Source: Clostridia bacterium (GTDB lineage Bacteria; Bacillota_A; Clostridia; Oscillospirales; SIG627). Taken from it: a stretch of 9,413 nt of DNA. A model generated the notes under the pieces. The model searched no databases. It was not told where the DNA came from and worked only from the letters and a program-made list of their open reading frames with translations. The first letter of the stretch is position 1, and every line of letters begins with the position of its first letter. The DNA lies in assembly GCA_017508505.1 (NCBI GenBank), contig JAFVYT010000157.1, positions 1 through 9,413 on the forward strand, written 5' to 3'. Shown here one piece after another: positions 5,777 to 9,413 of this stretch. The position numbers and the translations under genes were made by a program.

Positions 5777-7138
5777 TCAGTGCTTGGGGAGGTGGGAATT
5801 CCTCTTGTGGAGGAGCCTTGTGATCTTCATGGCGGGGATGCAAAGGGCAATGAGAACGATGAGCCCGATGATCAGACCCACAAAGACCCGATCCGTTTCA
5901 AAAATGCCCGTCACCGAATCCCAGGAGGCCTCGGCACCCTTTTGCAGCTCGGACTTGGTGGTCAGAGGCACGCTCTCGTCCCGGAAAAGGATCAAGGGGT
6001 AGGCCTCGGGGATCGCCTCTCCGTTGAAGGAGGGGGACAAAAGACCGATCTCGGCCCCGTTTTCCGCCTCGGGGATGGTGATGGATTCGGGAAGCTCGAC
6101 GGAGTATGCGGGCTCGGTGCCCTTGCGGATCAGCACCCGTACCTCCTCCCCGATCAGCACGGAAAGCTCTGCTTCCGCCTCCGGCACGGGGATCTTACCG
6201 ATCTCGGTGCCCTCCTCAAAGAGGGTTACCACCTCGTAATGGTCGAAAACGTAATCCGACAATAGGGCCGTTTCCTCGTATACGATGTTCAGATCCTCGC
6301 AGTCCAAAAGCACGGACACGTAGGAGACGCCGTCCTTTTCGCTCAAAACCGCAAGACAGCGGCCTGCCTGATCCGTAAAGCCGGATTTGCCCCCGACGTA
6401 ATGCTCCCGATAGAACTTGTTGGACTCGTAAAAGCAGCGCACGGAGTAGCTCAGAGAGCGCTCTCCGCGCTTGGAGGTGGCGGGAACGGTATAGCTGCGG
6501 GTGGAGATGATCTCGCGGAAGATCGGATTCTCCAGCGCCTTTTCAAAGAAGGTGGCAATGTCGCGGGGGGAGGAGTAGTGCTCCGGATCGTGGAGGCCGT
6601 GGGCGTTGCAGAAGTGGGTGTTCTCAAGGCCCAGGTCCTTGGCCTTTTCGTTCATCTTCTCCACGAAGACGTCAACGGAGCCGTCCCCGAAGTGGTAGGC
6701 CAAAAGGTCTGCCACGTCGCAGTAGGAATTCATCATCAGACCCAGAAGCAGGTCGTAAACGGTGAAGCTCTCCCCCTTTACGAGGCTCATATGCACGCCG
6801 CCGTCCTCGATGATGTAGGCGAAGGTGCTCGTGTCCTCCACGGTGACGGTGGTATTCTTGGGATCGGCACATTCATCCAGCACCACCAGAGCGGTCATGA
6901 TCTTCGTGGTGGAGGCGGGATACATCCGAATGTCCGCGCTTTTTTCATAAAGCGCGGTGCCTGTGTCCACGTTGAAGAGATAGACACCTTGGGCGTTCAG
7001 GGTCAGATCGTAAATGGCGTCCTTTTCCGAGACGCCGTCGGCATCGCCTGCAGCCTTGGCGGGAAGGACCAGACAAAAGACTGCAAGAATCGACAGAAGG
7101 AGGGAAAGGATACGTTTCATACACTTGTCTCTTTTCAT
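5777..7138 (-). CDS. D-alanyl-D-alanine carboxypeptidase (PBP5/DacF-like, peptidase S11)
   Basis: A 453-aa exported penicillin-binding protein that removes the terminal D-Ala from peptidoglycan pentapeptides. A signal peptide lies at the N-terminus (hydrophobic LSLLLSILAVFCLVL, cleavage likely after AKA at 27-29). The S11 catalytic domain follows: SxxK at 76-79 (PASTTK), the second motif at 138-140 and the KTG-like box KSG at 251-253 in KSGFTDQAGRCLAV. A beta-rich C-terminal part (about 300-390) and a transmembrane anchor (about 418-438) complete it. The second motif is unusual: SYC instead of SxN, in an otherwise aligned NSYCDVADLLA. The first ATG overlaps the upstream stop (TAATG) and lacks a clear ribosome binding site. 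A second ATG at 7120 (MKRILSLLL) has a weak AAGAGA upstream, so the true start may be either. It is the last gene of the - strand operon. Confidence 0.92.
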   Translation of the reverse strand: MKRDKCMKRILSLLLSILAVFCLVLPAKAAGDADGVSEKDAIYDLTLNAQGVYLFNVDTGTALYEKSADIRMYPASTTKIMTALVVLDECADPKNTTVTVEDTSTFAYIIEDGGVHMSLVKGESFTVYDLLLGLMMNSYCDVADLLAYHFGDGSVDVFVEKMNEKAKDLGLENTHFCNAHGLHDPEHYSSPRDIATFFEKALENPIFREIISTRSYTVPATSKRGERSLSYSVRCFYESNKFYREHYVGGKSGFTDQAGRCLAVLSEKDGVSYVSVLLDCEDLNIVYEETALLSDYVFDHYEVVTLFEEGTEIGKIPVPEAEAELSVLIGEEVRVLIRKGTEPAYSVELPESITIPEAENGAEIGLLSPSFNGEAIPEAYPLILFRDESVPLTTKSELQKGAEASWDSVTGIFETDRVFVGLIIGLIVLIALCIPAMKITRLLHKRNSHLPKH

Positions 7139-8226
7139 TATAATGAGCGGTTGAGCATAAACAGACGCAGCTCCTCCAAAAGCTCTGCCTCGGGGGAGGA
7201 GGGAAGGAGCGACAGATCCTTTTGTGCCTCGGCAAGGTAGCGCTCGGCCAAAAAGCGCGTCTCCTCGACACCGCCGCGGGCCAAGAGGATGTCCTTGGCA
7301 CGGAGGATCTCGTCGGGATCGGTGGATTTGCCCACGGTGCGACGGAGGAACTCCCGCTCCTCTTCGGTGGCGTTTTGGTAGGAGGACAAGAGAAGGAGCG
7401 TGGGCTTGCCCTCTCGAAGGTCACTGCAAATGGGCTTTCCGAGGGTCTCCTCCGTGGAGGTAAGACCCAAAATGTCGTCCTGAAGCTGGAAGGCGATGCC
7501 GCACTTTTCCGCAAAGCCTGCGAGGGCTCGGGGAAGGGGGGCGTTCTCGTTTTTCTCCCGCGCACCGATGAGTGCACCGGAGAGGGCACTGATCCCGAAA
7601 AGGGCGGCGGTTTTGCCCTCCATCATAAAGAGGACCTCCTCTTCCGTCAGACGCCAGAAGGCACCGCTTCCGTAAAGCAGGCCGTTTTTCGTGTCGAGGG
7701 TCTCTCCGCTGATGAGGCGGGGGCCGTATTCCCCTTCCAGAAGAGAGAGGATTTTCAGGGTCACCTCGGGGGGCACAAAGCCCGAATCGGAAAGGTGGGA
7801 AAGGTAAGCGATCGCGGCACTGTGGAGTGCGTCTCCGGCCAGAAGCGCGGCGTCGAAGGCATACTCCGTGGCGCGAGCCTTGTCAAAGGTCTCGCAGAAG
7901 CGATCGGCAATGAGCTTGTGTACCGCCTTTTTGCCCCGACGCAGATCGTCGTGGTCGATCATATCGTCGTGGATGAGGGTCCAGTTGTGATAAAGCTCCA
8001 GGGCAAGGGCACAGGGGACGGCGGCCTCGGCGGCCTCCTTTCCTCCGAGCGCACCTGCCGCCAAGCGGCAGATGGCGGGGCGAAGACGCTTGCCTCCGCG
8101 CTCAAAATAAACGAAGGTTCCCTCCATCAATTCCTCGGGGGAGAGGGGGAAGGGGGGATGGGTACGGTAATGGGAGAGGATCTTCTCTCCGCTTTCTTTT
8201 AAGTATTCCTTCAGGGCGTTGTTCAT
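7138..8226 (-). CDS. Polyprenyl diphosphate synthase (trans-isoprenyl synthase, GGPP-synthase-like)
   Basis: A 362-aa cytoplasmic enzyme that condenses isopentenyl diphosphate with an allylic diphosphate. GGKRLRP (44-50) is the IPP-binding segment. The first Asp-rich motif is DDMID at 87-91, followed by DDLRRG with no two-residue insertion. EGKTAALF is at 203-210. The second Asp-rich motif begins FQLQDDILG at 246-254, with Gly in place of the third Asp, followed by GKP and DLREGKPT. An aromatic W82 five residues before the first Asp, the lack of an insertion and DDILG point to a geranylgeranyl-type (roughly C20-C25) synthase rather than bacterial FPP synthase; the exact chain length is inferred. 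Its ATG overlaps the upstream stop (ATGA) and its TAA overlaps the carboxypeptidase start, so it is the middle gene of a tightly coupled operon. The product could feed polyprenyl carriers or quinones. Confidence 0.9.
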   Translation of the reverse strand: MNNALKEYLKESGEKILSHYRTHPPFPLSPEELMEGTFVYFERGGKRLRPAICRLAAGALGGKEAAEAAVPCALALELYHNWTLIHDDMIDHDDLRRGKKAVHKLIADRFCETFDKARATEYAFDAALLAGDALHSAAIAYLSHLSDSGFVPPEVTLKILSLLEGEYGPRLISGETLDTKNGLLYGSGAFWRLTEEEVLFMMEGKTAALFGISALSGALIGAREKNENAPLPRALAGFAEKCGIAFQLQDDILGLTSTEETLGKPICSDLREGKPTLLLLSSYQNATEEEREFLRRTVGKSTDPDEILRAKDILLARGGVEETRFLAERYLAEAQKDLSLLPSSPEAELLEELRLFMLNRSL

Positions 8227-8582
8227 CGGCTCACCAAAAAGTCAATAAAGTCCAGAACCATCTTTCTCTGTCCCATGGAAAGGGCCTGAAACTTTTCGTT
8301 GAAAAGATCTCCGGAGCGGGACAGGGCTCCTCCTGCCTTTTTCTTTTCCTCGTCGCTGCTCTCCCCGGAGCAGAACATCAGATCCTCCAGAGTGATGCCG
8401 CCTGCGGCATTCTGGGCGATCTTGGTCATCAGCTTTTTGCGGGGGGAGTTCTCCTGCTGCTGCAGGGCGAGCTTGCGGAGCTGGATGTAGCTGATGTCAC
8501 AGTCCATGGCAAACTGCCGCCAGGAGCGGTCTCCCTTTGCCTCGTTCAGAAGGATGGAAAAAATCCGTTTGTTAAATGACAT
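8223..8582 (-). CDS. Small HTH (XRE/Cro-like) protein, first gene of the - strand operon
   Basis: A 119-aa protein, probably a DNA-binding regulator. Residues about 17-67 fit a Cro/C1-type helix-turn-helix: SWRQFAMDCDISYIQLRKLA followed by PRKKLMTKIAQNAAGGITLEDLM, the usual order of recognition helices and 'IA...G.tl.dLl' tail. The rest is a charged linker (SSDEEKKKAGG) and a C-terminal helix (LSMGQRKMVLDFIDFL). The start is set at 8582 because AAGGA lies 7 nt upstream and the apparent -10 box (8628-8623) sits against the alternative ATG at 8618, which would be at or before the transcription start. It overlaps the prenyl synthase by ATGA. It may autoregulate this operon; no target is shown. 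The HTH call is by pattern, not close similarity. Confidence 0.7.
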   Translation of the reverse strand: MSFNKRIFSILLNEAKGDRSWRQFAMDCDISYIQLRKLALQQQENSPRKKLMTKIAQNAAGGITLEDLMFCSGESSDEEKKKAGGALSRSGDLFNEKFQALSMGQRKMVLDFIDFLVSR

Positions 8583-8589
8583 GGCGCGT

Positions 8590-8597
8590 TCCTTTTC
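8590..8597 (-). promoter_or_regulatory. Ribosome binding site fixing the HTH gene start
   Basis: Read on the - strand this is GAAAAGGA, 7 nt before the ATG at 8582. It supports the internal Met (MSFNKR) rather than the upstream ATG at 8618, which has no Shine-Dalgarno sequence. Confidence 0.7.
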
Positions 8598-8622
8598 TTC
8601 ATATATAGGATCAAACAAAAAT

Positions 8623-8652
8623 ATTATAGCAAGAAAAAGGGGCCAATGGCAA
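8623..8652 (-). promoter_or_regulatory. Sigma-A-type promoter of the HTH/prenyl synthase/carboxypeptidase operon
   Basis: On the - strand, TTGCCA (8652-8647, 5 of 6 against TTGACA) and a perfect TATAAT (8628-8623) are 18 bp apart. The expected transcription start is near 8616, giving a leader of about 34 nt to the HTH gene start at 8582. Confidence 0.75.
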
Positions 8653-8757
8653 CAAAAAATCGTAAGTTTTATGAATAAAATTAAAAGTTTTTTTCAAATT
8701 ATCAACTATCGTATTGAATTTTGAGATAAAATCGTTTATAAAAATATATAATGAAAA

Positions 8758-8786
8758 TTGAAATAGTGCGATGATTAGCCTATAAT
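8758..8786 (+). promoter_or_regulatory. Strong sigma-A-type promoter of the ABC ATPase gene
   Basis: TTGAAA (8758-8763, 5 of 6) and a perfect TATAAT (8781-8786) with the optimal 17-bp spacer. Transcription should begin near 8793, leaving a leader of about 155 nt before the ATG at 8949. A poorer alternative, TTGAGA at 8721-8726 with TATATA at 8745-8750, lies upstream. Confidence 0.75.
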
Positions 8787-8910
8787 TTGTATGTTAAATA
8801 TATTTTTACTCATCAATTTGTTCAAACTGCATAAATTCAATTTTCAATTTTTGGGAAATAAACATCTTTTCTTTATCCGCAAAATTTGTTAAGATATGGG
8901 TGTTGCAAAT

Positions 8911-8929
8911 AATAGGGGGAGTCCCTATT
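8911..8929 (+). promoter_or_regulatory. Hairpin in the leader just before the ATPase ribosome binding site
   Basis: AATAGGG (8911-8917) and CCCTATT (8923-8929) are perfect inverted repeats around GGAGT; a G-U pair can extend the stem to 8 bp. It ends 8 nt before AGGAGG (8938-8943). It could be a protein operator in DNA or an RNA stem tuning translation or stability. The GGGGGAG loop side also resembles a decoy Shine-Dalgarno sequence. Confidence 0.45.
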
Positions 8930-8948
8930 GATATTTTAGGAGGAAAAA

Positions 8949-9413
8949 ATGGCAAGTGTATCTTTAAAACACATCTTCAAGAAGTACCCCGGCGGCGTTA
9001 CTGCAGTTACCGACTTCTGCCTTGAGATCAAGGACAAGGAGTTTATCATCCTGGTTGGTCCTTCCGGTTGCGGTAAGTCCACCACCCTGCGTATGGTAGC
9101 TGGTCTGGAAGAGATCACCGAGGGTGAGCTGTTCATCGGCGACAAGCTGGTCAACGACGTTGCCCCCAAGGACAGAGACATCGCAATGGTGTTCCAGAAC
9201 TACACTCTGTATCCCCACATGTCTGTGTTTGAAAACATGGCATTCGGTTTGAAACTGAGAAAAGTTCCCAAGGAAGAAATTAAGAGAAGAGTAGAAGAAG
9301 CTGCTCGTATTTTGGACATTGCCCACCTTCTCGACCGTAAGCCGAAGGCTCTTTCCGGTGGTCAGAGACAGCGTGTTGCTTTGGGTCGTGCCATCGTGCG
9401 TGAGCCTAAGGTA
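8949..9413 (+). CDS. ugpC: Sugar ABC transporter ATP-binding protein, UgpC/MsmK/MalK type (3' end cut by window)
   Basis: The first 155 codons of an ABC ATPase that powers carbohydrate or glycerol-phosphate import at the cytoplasmic face of the membrane. Walker A is GPSGCGKST (37-45), the Q-loop [20 protein letters not shown] has Q83, and the signature [14 protein letters not shown] starts at 135. The window ends before Walker B. The sequence follows the MalK/UgpC/MsmK subfamily closely; the missing half should hold Walker B, the H-loop and the C-terminal OB-like regulatory domain. AGGAGG at 8938-8943 lies 5 nt before the ATG. In Firmicutes this subfamily is often a stand-alone, shared ATPase for several sugar importers, which fits its own strong promoter and the lack of a permease on its left. 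The symbol is by subfamily; msmK or msmX would be equally fair. Confidence 0.93.
   Translation, partial: MASVSLKHIFKKYPGGVTAVTDFCLEIKDKEFIILVGPSGCGKSTTLRMVAGLEEITEGELFIGDKLVNDVAPKDRDIAMVFQNYTLYPHMSVFENMAFGLKLRKVPKEEIKRRVEEAARILDIAHLLDRKPKALSGGQRQRVALGRAIVREPKV

Larger units (their letters stand above)
8583..8948. other. AT-rich divergent intergenic region
   Basis: This 366-base stretch separates the - strand operon from the + strand ABC ATPase gene. It holds a - strand promoter (8652-8623), a + strand promoter (8758-8786), a long AT-rich 5' leader of the ATPase gene and a hairpin at 8911-8929. I see no gene in it and no recognisable riboswitch or CRISPR repeat. Confidence 0.75.

Noticed and set aside
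6401..8202. Open frames on the + strand (6401-7240 and 7222-8202) opposite the carboxypeptidase and prenyl synthase
   Set aside because: The - strand products have full catalytic motifs; the + strand translations are Gly/Val-rich with no motif and no convincing ribosome binding site.
8583..8618. Upstream ATG (8618) for the HTH gene, adding 12 residues
   Set aside because: It lies at or before the predicted transcription start just below the TATAAT box and lacks a ribosome binding site; the ATG at 8582 has AAGGA at 7 nt.
8754..8851. AT-rich inverted repeats, such as AAAATTGAAA (8754-8763) and TTTCAATTTT (8842-8851)
   Set aside because: Such matches are expected by chance in DNA this AT-rich; one arm is part of the -35 box and would not be in the transcript.

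Overview
The window looks like a chromosomal piece of an uncultured gut-type member of the Clostridia (Firmicutes). This rests on strong AGGAG-type ribosome binding sites, GC-rich third codon positions beside very AT-rich intergenic DNA, sigma-A-like promoters, a DacF-type D-Ala-D-Ala carboxypeptidase and a stand-alone UgpC/MsmK-type sugar-transporter ATPase. The genus cannot be named from the sequence alone.

Region 1 (1-274) is noncoding. It holds two terminator hairpins (31-56 and 98-143) that close off whatever lies to the left. A short leader follows, with a weak candidate promoter (196-224), for the next operon.

Region 2 (275-5724, + strand) is the centrepiece: four tandem, similarly sized (439-447 aa) paralogues of the neutral/alkaline ceramidase fold. 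They are packed into one operon with an AGGAG site before each. None has a signal peptide, so unlike classical secreted or membrane neutral ceramidases they should be cytoplasmic. All four keep the residues expected to bind the catalytic zinc (HxH, a second His, Glu, Tyr). The classical nucleophile motif GDVSPN reads GD(T/V)NH instead. Between copies 3 and 4 lies a 20-codon minigene with its own good ribosome binding site; its first eight codons resemble the start of copy 3, so it may be the stump of a fifth copy. A GAAA-loop hairpin (5733-5764) ends the operon.

Region 3 (8582 down to 5777, - strand) is a convergent three-gene operon. It encodes a small HTH protein, a GGPP-synthase-like polyprenyl diphosphate synthase and a membrane-anchored, exported D-Ala-D-Ala carboxypeptidase. 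The genes overlap at their stop/start codons (ATGA, TAATG), suggesting translational coupling. A good promoter (8652 to 8623) drives it, and it shares the bidirectional 5733-5764 terminator. The theme is envelope precursor lipid and peptidoglycan trimming.

Region 4 (8583-8948) is an AT-rich divergent promoter region. Region 5 (8949 to the window end) is the first 155 codons of a UgpC/MsmK-type ATPase, preceded by a strong promoter (8758-8786) and a leader of about 155 nt with a hairpin near the ribosome binding site.

The best candidate for something undescribed is the four-copy cytosolic ceramidase-fold operon: multiple zinc amidase-like enzymes, divergent in an active-site loop and lacking the canonical serine, with no transporter or regulator inside the operon.
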